37,845 nt of DNA from Streptomyces sp. TRM64462 (GTDB lineage: Bacteria; Actinomycetota; Actinomycetes; Streptomycetales; Streptomycetaceae). Shown one piece after another: positions 8,214 through 15,544 of the stretch. The first letter of the stretch is position 1; every line of letters begins with the position of its first letter. The DNA is taken from assembly GCF_013362995.1 (NCBI RefSeq), contig NZ_JABWDV010000429.1, forward strand, positions 359-38,203. The letters run 5' to 3'. The notes below the pieces were generated by a model, which saw nothing but the letters and a program-made list of their open reading frames with translations, made no database searches and was not told where the DNA came from. Both the position numbers and the translations under genes were made by a program.

Positions 8214-8692
8214 CCCGAGCCGGAAGTGTGTCGATTGAACTCTCGCCGGGTCGGCTCCGCAAGCACCCTTCCACCGGCTCGATGACGCGCTCGCCGGGCC
8301 GATGAGCAGGGCATGAGCCGGGATGTGCACAGACCCACACCGCGTTCGGCGGACGCCGTCGGACGACCACTGAGCTGCCGCCAACTTGAAGTTGCAGGTC
8401 AAGAGGCTGGTGTGCCAGCCTGTAGGGATGCTCACGCTGGTGGTAGGCGGTAGTCTGCGGTGTAGATCGTCTGTCGCCGCAGGTTTTGCTGGTACCTGCG
8501 AACCGAGTTTCTCGATGGCGTGAGGCGGCTGTCGGTGACCACCCGGCTCATGAATTTCATGGGGAAACGGCCGCGTGTGTTCGGCTTGGCGGACTGGACG
8601 CCGCAGTGGGGTGGGACGTGGTTGGTCGGCCACCGCCGACTCGGATGCGATATTCGGTAGCGGACGGAGTCAATGCGCACCACGATGCGAGC
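8214..8692. other. non-coding stretch entering the mobile segment
   Basis: No convincing gene is seen in these 479 bases. The left inverted repeat of the putative mobile element lies inside (8368-8416). Short open frames on both strands show no recognisable domain and no good ribosome site. The part after the repeat may be the element's own leader. Confidence 0.5.
8368..8416 (+). repeat. left inverted repeat of the element
   Basis: This is the reverse complement of 10878-10926 with a handful of mismatches and one single-base gap. The core GCAGGTCAAGAGG and the arm CCGCCAACTTGAAGT are shared exactly. Each copy also contains a near-palindrome, CAACTT-N-AAGTTG in this copy. Confidence 0.75.
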
Positions 8693-9268
8693 ATGGACTC
8701 AGGCGAGCGCAACAACGAAGCGGCGGTGACTCGGTGGACCCCTTCCACCATCTACCCCGACATGTGGGTCGATCCGGATGACGACCCGCGCGAGACGGAA
8801 GTCGAGACGGTCGACGAGCTCGGCTCTCTGCAGGAGAGTCTGCGCTACTTCCGCCTGACCATCGAGATGAAGTGTGCGGGCCTGGATGCCGAGCAGATGG
8901 CCCGGCGCTCCGTACCGCCGTCCACGATGTCCCTGCTCGGGCTGGTGCGGCACATGGCCGAGGACGAACGGCACTTCCGCCGGATGGCCGGCGAGGACTC
9001 GCCCAGGATCTACCGCACCCCTGAAGACCGTGACGGCGACTGGAACGGAGCGGTCGCCGACCCGGCGGTCGTGGAGGATGCCTGGCGGCAGTGGCGGGCC
9101 GAGAGCGAGGTGACCGACCGTTTCATCGCCGGCTTCGCTGACCTCGGCACGCGGACCGGGGAGGCGCCGCTGCGCGAGATCCTGGTGGCGCAGATCGCCG
9201 AGTACGCGCGACACTGCGGCCACGCCGACCTCCTTCGCGAGCGGATCGACGGCCGAGTAGGCCAGTGA
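8693..9268 (+). CDS. DinB-like DUF664 protein
   Basis: A 191-residue protein of the DinB superfamily, DUF664 branch, a four-helix bundle that often carries a three-histidine metal site. The signature 'MARRSVPPSTMSLLGLVRHM' is at about 72-91, followed by 'AEDERHFRRMAG'; His90 and His97 and a C-terminal His ('EYARHCGHADLLRERIDG') are candidate ligands. ATG 8693 has no clear ribosome site; an in-frame ATG at 8645 is an alternative. As I recall, the family was first annotated from the Streptomyces coelicolor IS117 mini-circle, so its presence inside a mobile segment fits. Biochemical role unknown; some DinB proteins are thiol-dependent transferases. Confidence 0.8.
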   Translation: MDSGERNNEAAVTRWTPSTIYPDMWVDPDDDPRETEVETVDELGSLQESLRYFRLTIEMKCAGLDAEQMARRSVPPSTMSLLGLVRHMAEDERHFRRMAGEDSPRIYRTPEDRDGDWNGAVADPAVVEDAWRQWRAESEVTDRFIAGFADLGTRTGEAPLREILVAQIAEYARHCGHADLLRERIDGRVGQ

Positions 9269-9270
9269 TA

Positions 9271-9325
9271 ACACCCGCCGTATGGATCGGGGAGGCAGGA
9301 GAAGCCAGCCGGTGTTGGCGGGTGT
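9271..9325 (+). terminator. long-loop inverted repeat after the DUF664 gene
   Basis: Nine-base arms ACACCCGCC (9271-9279) and GGCGGGTGT (9317-9325) are perfectly complementary across a 37-base loop, starting just after the stop codon. It may act as a terminator, but there is no U-tract. Confidence 0.35.
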
Positions 9326-9458
9326 CCCGGGGAGCCGGGCCCCTGCGTCGGCGAGGCGGTAGGAACCGCGGCCGCTCTCCGTGACCGTGCCACGCGAGGG
9401 GGGGCTGACCGTCCGATTCTTACCCGCTGTGGCCGGTCAGCCTTCTACGATCGGGTGC

Positions 9459-9914
9459 ATGCTGGATCCCGAGCTGCTGGAACGGATCACCATGCGCCGC
9501 GCGAAACTGGACGAACTCGAAGAACAACTGGCCAAGCAGTTGGCCGAGGTGCGGGCCGAGCGCGACGAACTGGCCGTCGCCGAACGTGTCCTTGAGCGGG
9601 TGAGTGCGCAGCTCGCCGACGAACGCGTCTCGGCTGCGTCGGCGCCCGGGCAGGTGGGCGGTCGGGCGGTGATGCTGATCCCACACCGCGAGCCGGGATT
9701 GGAGGAGAACACGCTTCCGCCGGAATACCAGCGCATCCTGTCTGCCGTGCGGCAGGCCGCTGGGCCGGTCATGGCCCGGGAGGTCGGCGAGATGCTGACA
9801 GTGGACGTCAGCGTGAAGAGCAAGCTGGAACCTCTGCGTGGGAAGCTGGTCAGACTGACGGACCGCGGCTGGCTGCGCAAACTGCCCGACGGCAGGTTCA
9901 CCACCCACATCTGA
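9459..9914 (+). CDS. hypothetical coiled-coil plus winged-helix protein
   Basis: A 151-residue protein of unknown function. Residues 5-55 form a strong charged coiled coil ('RRAKLDELEEQLAKQLAEV' and following heptads). Residues about 85-148 look like a winged helix: 'LPPEYQRILSAVRQAAGPVMA', a conserved-looking 'VSVKSKLEPLRGKLVRLTDR', then 'GWLRKLPDGRFTT' as the wing. The layout suggests a small dimeric DNA-binding protein. The ATG at 9459 was chosen because the coiled coil starts there; the upstream extension is not protein-like. It lies 72 bases ahead of the transposase inside the same repeat-bounded segment, so it may be an accessory or regulatory protein of the element. Confidence 0.65.
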   Translation: MLDPELLERITMRRAKLDELEEQLAKQLAEVRAERDELAVAERVLERVSAQLADERVSAASAPGQVGGRAVMLIPHREPGLEENTLPPEYQRILSAVRQAAGPVMAREVGEMLTVDVSVKSKLEPLRGKLVRLTDRGWLRKLPDGRFTTHI

Positions 9915-9932
9915 GCAGATACGCAGCCGCCC

Positions 9933-9967
9933 GGGGTAGCGTGACGCGGGCGTAACCGGGCTACCCC
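9933..9967 (+). terminator. hairpin between the coiled-coil gene and the transposase
   Basis: Eight-base arms GGGGTAGC (9933-9940) and GCTACCCC (9960-9967) are perfect complements with a 19-base loop, 18 bases after the stop. Likely a terminator or a barrier against read-through into the transposase. Confidence 0.5.
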
Positions 9968-9986
9968 CGGTGGCTGTTGGAATTGT

Positions 9987-10819
9987 GTGACGAATGCTAA
10001 AGAACGCGCCGAAGACACCTGCCCGTCTGTCTACCAGTGCCGTCTGCCGCTGTCCACGCGAACCATCAACCACCTCGCCGATCTCCTCAGACGCCGACTG
10101 AAGGCGATTCGGTCCCGGTGGCGGATCCTGCCGCCTGGGAGGATCGCGGTGATCGTCCTGGCCGTACTGCGTCACGACCAGCGCCTGGCCGACATGGCCG
10201 GCGGCAACGACGTGTCCGAGTCCACCGTCCGACGCTGGCGCGACGAGCTGATCGGACTGCTCGCCGCCCAGGCGCCGCGCCTGGACCGCGCCCTGAAGCA
10301 CGTCGCCAAGCAGGGTGGGGAGGTGGTCCTGATCGACGGCACACTCATCCGCACCCGGCGCCGCACCGGCAAGGCCGACCGGCGGAACTACTCCGGCAAG
10401 CACCGCAGCCACGGCCTGCACTTCCTCGCCCTGACCGACGAGAAGGGCCGCCTGATCTGGATATCCGCCGCCCGCCCGGCCGCACCCACGACAACACCGC
10501 CGCGCGCTACGACCACATCCTGGCCCACCTGCGCGCCGCCGGCCTCGGGGCGTTGGCCGATCTCGGCTTCCGCGGACTGGACAACGACATCCTTGACCCC
10601 GTGATCGTCACCGGCTACACCGCCAGCCGCACCCACAAGCTCACCCCAGGCCAGAAGGAAGCCAACCGCGTCCTCGCCGTGGGACGCGCACCGGTCGAGC
10701 ACGGCTTCGCCCACCTCAAGAACTGGCGGGTCGTCACCAAACTCCGCACCGACCCCGCCCACGCCACCCAGCTCCTGCGCGCCCTGCTCGTCCTGACGAA
10801 CCTCGAAGTCAACCGCTGA
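9987..10819 (+). pseudogene. IS5-type transposase split by a frameshift
   Basis: A DDE transposase of the IS5 type whose reading frame changes near 10475. The first frame (GTG 9987) carries a helix-turn-helix region ('MAGGNDVSESTVRRWRDEL') and the first catalytic Asp in 'VVLIDGTLIRTRRRTGKADR'. After 'LIWISAARP' the homology continues in the -1 frame with 'GRTHDNTAARYDHI', the second Asp in 'ADLGFRGLDNDI', and the Glu in 'VEHGFAHLKNWRV'. All three catalytic residues survive, so the defect is a single -1 shift. No slippery heptamer is obvious at the crossing (CGCCCGGCCGC), which favours a mutation. Programmed frameshifting is, however, reported for some IS5 subgroups. Confidence 0.8.
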
Positions 10820-10833
10820 CGGATGATCTTCTC

Positions 10834-10851
10834 CGTGGGCTCCCGCCCACG
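10834..10851 (+). terminator. hairpin after the transposase
   Basis: A seven-base perfect stem CGTGGGC / GCCCACG with a four-base loop, 15 bases past the transposase stop and inside the right repeat. Confidence 0.5.
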
Positions 10852-10877
10852 ACCAGCATGAGCACCCTGAGGACCAG

Positions 10878-10926
10878 CCACACCAGCCCTCTTGACCTGC
10901 TACTTCAAGTTGGCGGAGACTCACTG
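10878..10926 (-). repeat. right inverted repeat of the element
   Basis: Mate of the repeat at 8368-8416 in opposite orientation. It ends 28 bases before the LacI stop codon, so the insertion lies just downstream of the LacI gene and leaves that gene intact. Confidence 0.75.
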
Positions 10927-10953
10927 GAGTCCAGCGCCCACCCTGCGCCGGGA

Positions 10954-11946
10954 TCACGAGGACGCGCGAGGCACCAGCACGACTTCGATGGCCGGGGCGT
11001 CGGGTGTGTCGGTTCCGTTGATCTGCCCGTCGATGATGTCCGCGACCAAGGACGGCGGGACGAGGTCCAGGCGGACGGTGGTGAGCGGCGGGTGCTGGAG
11101 GGCCGAGGTCACCAAGTCGTCGGCGCCGACGACGGCCACGTCGCCGGGGACCCTGATGCCGACACTCTGCAGAGCGTGCAGGAGGAGCGCCGCGTACTCG
11201 TCGTTGTAGGCGAACACACTGTCGAGCCCGAGGTCTCCCCAAGCCGCGGCCACGTCGGAGGCTGAAGCGTGCGTGTACGCCATGGGTACCTCGGTGACGG
11301 TCGCGGTGCTGCGCGAGGCGACGGCCCTGGCTCCCTCCAGACGCGGTCGGGCGAACACCTCCAGGCCCCGCTCGCGCGGCATCACCACCCCGATGCGCCG
11401 GCGTCCTCGCACGACCAGATGCTCGGCGGCGATCTCTCCGATCCGGGCGTGGTCGAACCGCAGAGTGCGTACACCCTCCAGCGGGCGGGCCGCCAGGGCC
11501 AGCACCGTGCCCACGCCCGCGCGGTGCAGGACCTGGACCGCCTGCGCCGTGAGGCGGTCGCCGTCCAGAGCCAGCACCGCCGCAGGCCGCAGCTCGGCCC
11601 ACGCTCGCGCGCCCGTCGCGGCGTCCGCGTACCGTCCCGCGTGCAGAACGGCTGTGTACCCGCGTTCCTCCAGCTCGCCGTGCAACGCGTCGAGCCACGT
11701 GCTGACCAGGTGGCCGATCGCCGACACCGACGCCGGGATCAGCACCAGATTGCTGTGTCCCGCACGCAACGACCGCGCGGCGGCGTGCGGGACGTAGCCC
11801 AGCTGCTGGGCGGCCTCCCGTACCCGTGTGCGCGTCGCCTCGCTCACCCGGTGCGTCTGGGTGTTGTTGAGCACGAACGACACCGTGGCGCGTGACACCC
11901 CCGCGAGCCGGGCCACATCCGCACTCGTGACCGAGTTCGCAGCCAT
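10954..11946 (-). CDS. LacI-family repressor
   Basis: A 330-residue LacI/GalR-family regulator. The DNA-binding headpiece 'VTSADVARLAGVSRATVSFV' occupies residues 6-25, followed by a hinge helix and a periplasmic-binding-like sugar domain. 'FAYNDEYAALLLHALQSVGI' and 'DVAVVGADDL' mark the C-terminal core. I prefer ATG 11946 (MAANSV) to the ATG at 12006, because the headpiece begins there and the longer N-terminus is basic and unlike the family. It is divergent from the MFS-GH3-SurE-esterase genes, and the intergenic region holds three repeats of one motif, so it probably represses them in response to a glycoside or sugar. Confidence 0.92.
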   Translation of the reverse strand: MAANSVTSADVARLAGVSRATVSFVLNNTQTHRVSEATRTRVREAAQQLGYVPHAAARSLRAGHSNLVLIPASVSAIGHLVSTWLDALHGELEERGYTAVLHAGRYADAATGARAWAELRPAAVLALDGDRLTAQAVQVLHRAGVGTVLALAARPLEGVRTLRFDHARIGEIAAEHLVVRGRRRIGVVMPRERGLEVFARPRLEGARAVASRSTATVTEVPMAYTHASASDVAAAWGDLGLDSVFAYNDEYAALLLHALQSVGIRVPGDVAVVGADDLVTSALQHPPLTTVRLDLVPPSLVADIIDGQINGTDTPDAPAIEVVLVPRASS

Positions 11947-12022
11947 CGGCCTTCTCGCCCTCCGATCCTTCCCCTTGCCTGCCTGAACGCACAACGGGTG
12001 CACCATTCAGCCGTTCCAGCAG

Positions 12023-12197
12023 GTTACACGCGCTGTCCTCAGGTGGCTCAAGGTGTCCGAGGCGCCCGCACGGGCGGCAAGACGACCGCGCCCTTGTTAC
12101 ACGTGAAGTCTGGGTCAGCCAAGCGATTCTCGGTCGACCTCTAGGCGGAAAGCCGTCGGGCTGCTATACAAGGGGCCACCCGGTTGACACGTGTAAC
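12023..12197. promoter_or_regulatory. three LacI-type operator copies in the divergent promoter
   Basis: The motif GTTACACG occurs three times: 12023-12030, 12096-12105 (extended to GTTACACGTG) and, inverted, 12188-12197 (CACGTGTAAC). The last lies within GTTGACACGTGTAAC, a near-perfect palindrome around CACGTG that also contains a TTGACA -35-like hexamer (12184-12189). Spacing and palindromy fit LacI dimers looping the intergenic DNA. The rest of the 361-base gap shows no gene. Confidence 0.6.
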
Positions 12198-12307
12198 GTC
12201 CCGGATCGCCACTCCCGGTCCCACCCCCTGCCGTGCCGCGACCGCGACTCCCCTCCCCTCCCCTCCCTCCCCGTACCGGGGCTCACCTGTGCTTCAAGGA
12301 GGCCGTC

Positions 12308-13561
12308 ATGAGTAGACCCGAGATCCAGATTCCGGCGCAGGAGGCGCCGACCGTCCGCTCCGGCGGCGGTCCTCTGGGACGGCTGCTCGTCCTGCTCGCC
12401 GTCGGGCACACGGCGATGTTCATGGTCTACATGGGTGTCGGCCAGGTGCTGCTGCCCGTACAGGTGGAACTGCTGGACCCCGCGGACAAGGTCGCCAACC
12501 TCGGCCTCGTCTCCGGCGTCTCCGCGGTCTTCGCCACGCTCTTCAACCCGTTGGCCGGACTGCTGTCGGACCGCTCCCGGCGGCGGAATCCGTGGATCCT
12601 GGGCGGCGGTCTCGCCGCTCTGGGCGCGCTCGCCCTGCTCGGCGCGATGCGCACCCTGCTGCTGGTCACCATCGGCTGGTGCCTGGTGCAGGCGATGATG
12701 AACATCTACCAGGCCGCGATCACCGCCGTCGTTCCCGACCGTGTTCCGGTCGAACGCCGGGGCCTCGCCTCCGCCATGGTCGGCATCGGCACCCCGATCG
12801 GCGTGATCGCCGGCGTCACGCTCGCCGCCTCCTTCGTGCCCCACGACATACGCACCGGCTACCTCGTCCTAGGCGCGGTCATCGCCGTGGTGGCCGTACT
12901 GTTCACGGCGCTGGTGCGCGAGCAGCGCCTTCCCGCCGTGGAGTCGGTACCGCTGGGCCAGCAGTTCGCGGCGTTCGGTGCGGCCCTGAAGGCGGGCGAC
13001 TTCCGCTGGGCGTTCATCGGCCGGTTCCTGATGATGCTCGGCTACTTCATGGTCACGCTCTTCCAGCTCTACATCCTCCAGGACCACATCAGCCTCCCCG
13101 CGGAGATCGAGCCGGCCGCGGCCATGGCGATCCTCTCCCCGATCAACGCCGTGTGCATGCTGCTGGCGACGGTCGTCGGCGGGGTACTGTCCGACCGGAT
13201 CGGGCGACGCAAGCCGTTCATCGCGGTCTCCTGCGTCCTCACCGCGATCGGCATGCTGATTCCGGTGGTCAGCCCCACGTGGACGGGCATGCTCGCCTTC
13301 GCGGTCGTCACCGGGCTGTCGTTCGGCTGCTTCATGGCGGTGGACACGGCCCTGGTCACCCTGGTCCTGCCGAGCGCCGACGACGCGGCCCGCGACATGG
13401 GCGTCCTCAACATGGCCAACGCCGGCCCTCAGATCATCGGCCCGTTCCTGGCCTCGTTCGTCGTCGCCTCACTCGGCGGCTACAACGCCCTGTTCGCAGC
13501 GGGCGCGCTGATCACCGTCGTCGGGGCCCTGTCCGTCGTCCCGATCCGCGGCGTGCGCTGA
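12308..13561 (+). CDS. MFS transporter, glycoside-permease-like
   Basis: A 417-residue major facilitator with about 12 predicted membrane segments. The first is 'LGRLLVLLAVGHTAMFMVYM', and the loop 2-3 motif appears as 'GLLSDRSRRRNPWILGGG', typical of sugar-cation (GPH/SLC45-like) symporters. A second basic loop is 'GVLSDRIGRRKPFI'. ATG 12308 follows AAGGAGG with good spacing. It is the first gene downstream of the LacI operators and lies 33 bases ahead of the GH3 glycosidase, so it most likely imports the glycoside that enzyme cleaves. Substrate not readable from sequence. Confidence 0.85.
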   Translation: MSRPEIQIPAQEAPTVRSGGGPLGRLLVLLAVGHTAMFMVYMGVGQVLLPVQVELLDPADKVANLGLVSGVSAVFATLFNPLAGLLSDRSRRRNPWILGGGLAALGALALLGAMRTLLLVTIGWCLVQAMMNIYQAAITAVVPDRVPVERRGLASAMVGIGTPIGVIAGVTLAASFVPHDIRTGYLVLGAVIAVVAVLFTALVREQRLPAVESVPLGQQFAAFGAALKAGDFRWAFIGRFLMMLGYFMVTLFQLYILQDHISLPAEIEPAAAMAILSPINAVCMLLATVVGGVLSDRIGRRKPFIAVSCVLTAIGMLIPVVSPTWTGMLAFAVVTGLSFGCFMAVDTALVTLVLPSADDAARDMGVLNMANAGPQIIGPFLASFVVASLGGYNALFAAGALITVVGALSVVPIRGVR

Positions 13562-13584
13562 TCCCGCCCGTACCCCCTTTTGGA

Positions 13585-13626
13585 GAACACCTTCATGACT
13601 CCCGCGAACACCTTCATGGCTCCCGC
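13585..13626 (+). repeat. 21-base tandem duplication over the GH3 start codon
   Basis: Two adjacent 21-base copies (13585-13605 and 13606-13626) differ at one base. Each contains an in-frame ATG (13595 and 13616), so the duplication copied the start codon and added seven residues to the N-terminus. Confidence 0.8.
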
Positions 13627-15394
13627 ACCGCGCAACGACGGCCACCCCTATCAGAACCCCTCCCTGCCCGTGGACGAGCGGGTCGCTGATCTCCTGTCCC
13701 GGATGACCCTGGAGGAGAAGGCCGGCCAGCTGTTCCACACCATGCTCCCCCTGCACGACGACGGCCGCCCCGTCGAGGCGGGCGACGAGACGGCCATGAT
13801 CCCCACCGACACCAGCGGGCTGATCGGTTCGAAGCTGTTGAGCCACTTCAACCTCCTTGGCAGCACCGGGCCGCGGCAGATGGCCGAGTGGCACAACGCG
13901 ATCCAGGAGATGGCCGCCGCCACCCGGCTCGGCATCCCAGTCACCGTCTCCACCGACCCCCGCCACTCCTTCACCACCAACATCGGCGCCTCGTTCAGCG
14001 CCGGAGCGTTCTCCGCCTGGCCGGAGCCGACCGGCCTGGCAGCCGTCCGCGACCCCGAACTCGTCCACCGGTTCGCGGACATCGCCCGCCGTGAATACCT
14101 GGCCGTCGGCCTGCGCGTGGCCCTGCACCCGCAGATCGACCTGGCCACCGAGCCCCGCTGGGCCCGCCAGGCGGGCACCTTCGGCTCCGACGCCACCCTC
14201 ACGAGCGAGCTGGTCCAGGCGTACATCCGCGGCTTCCAGGGGGAAACCCTCGGCAAGGGCAGTGTGGCCACCATGGTCAAGCACTTCCCCGGCGGCGGCC
14301 CGCAGAAGGACGGTGAGGACCCGCACTTCCCGCACGGCAAGGAGCAGATCTACCCCGGCGGCATGCGTGACTACCACCTGGAGCCGTTCAAGGCCGCCAT
14401 CGCCGCCGGTGCCTCCCAGATGATGCCGTACTACGGACAGCCCATCGGCACCGACTGGGAAGAGGTCGGCTTCGGCTTCAACAAGGGCGTCATCACCGGG
14501 CTGCTGCGCGAACGCCTCGGCTTCGACGGCATCGTCTGCACCGACTGGGGCCTGCTCACCGACGCCCCCGTCTTCGGCGAGATGCACCAGGCACGAGCCT
14601 GGGGCGTCGAACACCTCACCGTCGCCGAGCGTGCCGCCAAGGCTCTGGACGCCGGTGCCGACCAGTTCGGCGGCGAAGCCTGTCCCGAGGTCGTCGTCGA
14701 GCTCGTCCGCTCCGGCCGCATCAGCGAGGAGCGCGTCGACGCCTCCGTACGCCGCCTGCTGCGCGAGAAGTTCGTCCTCGGCCTGTTCGACCAGCCGTAC
14801 GTCGACCCCGGGCGGGCCGAGGAGATCGTCGGCGACAGCGAGTTCCGCGGCGCGGGCGAGGTCGCCCAGCGCCGCTCGCTCACTGTCCTGGTCAACCGCG
14901 ACGCCACCCTGCCGGTCACCCGGCCGCGTCCGAAGCTGTACGTGGAGGGCATCGACGCGCAGGCCGCGGCCGCGTACGGGGAACTGGTCGACGCACCGGC
15001 CGACGCCGACCTGGCCCTGGTGCGCCTGCACACCCCGTACGAGCACCGCGACAACAAGTTCGAGTCGCTGTTCCACAGCGGCCGGCTGAACTTCACCACG
15101 GAGGAGCTGGAACCGATCCTCGCCGTCCTCGACGCCGTCCCGACCGTCGTCCTGATCCACCTCGAACGGCCTGCCGTCATCCCCGAGATCGCCGAGCGCG
15201 CGGCCGCGGTCGTCGCCGACTACGGCGCGAGCGACGGAGCCCTGCTCGACGTGGCCTTCGGCCGGGTCAAGCCCGAGGGGCGCCTGCCGTACGAGTTGCC
15301 CCGCTCCATGGCCGCCGTCGAAGCCTCCCCGAGCGACGTGCCGAACAGCACCGCCGACCCGGTCTTCCCGTACGGAGCCGGGCTGGACCTCTGA
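13595..15394 (+). CDS. glycoside hydrolase family 3 beta-glycosidase
   Basis: A 599-residue GH3 enzyme with N-terminal barrel and C-terminal alpha/beta sandwich. 'VADLLSRMTLEEKAGQLFHT' opens the catalytic domain, 'MVKHFPGGG' is the conserved KH(F)xG motif, and the nucleophile is Asp317 in 'DGIVCTDWGLL'. It lacks a signal peptide and is probably cytoplasmic, acting on imported glycosides (beta-glucosidase or beta-xylosidase class). The start is ambiguous: ATG 13595 has GGAG nine bases upstream, and a duplicated ATG lies at 13616. It is followed by a hairpin, so the downstream SurE gene may have its own promoter. Confidence 0.9.
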   Translation: MTPANTFMAPAPRNDGHPYQNPSLPVDERVADLLSRMTLEEKAGQLFHTMLPLHDDGRPVEAGDETAMIPTDTSGLIGSKLLSHFNLLGSTGPRQMAEWHNAIQEMAAATRLGIPVTVSTDPRHSFTTNIGASFSAGAFSAWPEPTGLAAVRDPELVHRFADIARREYLAVGLRVALHPQIDLATEPRWARQAGTFGSDATLTSELVQAYIRGFQGETLGKGSVATMVKHFPGGGPQKDGEDPHFPHGKEQIYPGGMRDYHLEPFKAAIAAGASQMMPYYGQPIGTDWEEVGFGFNKGVITGLLRERLGFDGIVCTDWGLLTDAPVFGEMHQARAWGVEHLTVAERAAKALDAGADQFGGEACPEVVVELVRSGRISEERVDASVRRLLREKFVLGLFDQPYVDPGRAEEIVGDSEFRGAGEVAQRRSLTVLVNRDATLPVTRPRPKLYVEGIDAQAAAAYGELVDAPADADLALVRLHTPYEHRDNKFESLFHSGRLNFTTEELEPILAVLDAVPTVVLIHLERPAVIPEIAERAAAVVADYGASDGALLDVAFGRVKPEGRLPYELPRSMAAVEASPSDVPNSTADPVFPYGAGLDL

Positions 15395-15397
15395 GCC

Positions 15398-15439
15398 ACC
15401 GGGGGCGGCGCTCAAACCGTCCCGCTGGCCGCCCCCGGT
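15398..15439 (+). terminator. strong hairpin after GH3
   Basis: Perfect 12-base arms ACCGGGGGCGGC (15398-15409) and GCCGCCCCCGGT (15428-15439) with an 18-base loop, three bases after the GH3 stop. A typical GC-rich actinobacterial terminator without a U-tract. Confidence 0.65.
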
Positions 15440-15445
15440 CCTACT

Positions 15446-15478
15446 CCCCACCCCCCACCCCCCACCCCCCACCCCCCA
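15446..15478. repeat. heptamer tandem repeat (CCCCCCA)n
   Basis: Four perfect copies of CCCCCCA (15451-15478) follow a partial CCCCA unit. The minus strand has four to five evenly spaced G-runs and could fold into a G-quadruplex. It lies between the GH3 terminator and the SurE start, in the likely promoter or leader region of the SurE gene. Confidence 0.9.
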
Positions 15479-15544
15479 CGCGCACCGCACACACCGTCCG
15501 ACCACCGAGCCGCACAAACCGAGCCGCACAAGAGGACCGTAACC

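Larger units (their letters stand above)
8368..10926. mobile_element. putative 2.6 kb insertion element with passenger genes
   Basis: The segment is bounded by imperfect inverted repeats of about 49 bases. It holds a DUF664/DinB gene, a coiled-coil/winged-helix gene and, at its right end, an IS5-type transposase whose stop lies about 60 bases from the right repeat. No matching repeat is seen just upstream of the transposase (9900-9990), where the left end of an ordinary 1 kb IS would be, so the repeat at 8368 is the best candidate left end. I see no clear target-site duplication. The alternative is a solo end left by a second copy of the same IS in opposite orientation. It separates the lig region from the LacI region. 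Confidence 0.5.

Noticed and set aside
8432..8683. A short minus-strand frame inside the mobile segment that might be a transposase remnant
   Set aside because: No DDE or HTH motif is visible and similarity to the right end is limited to the inverted repeat itself.
9301..9400. Possible group II intron or structured RNA between DUF664 and the coiled-coil gene
   Set aside because: Only a long-loop inverted repeat is visible; no domain V-like hairpin or reverse transcriptase accompanies it.
15446..15478. CRISPR-like array
   Set aside because: The units are 7 bases with no spacers; it is a simple tandem repeat.
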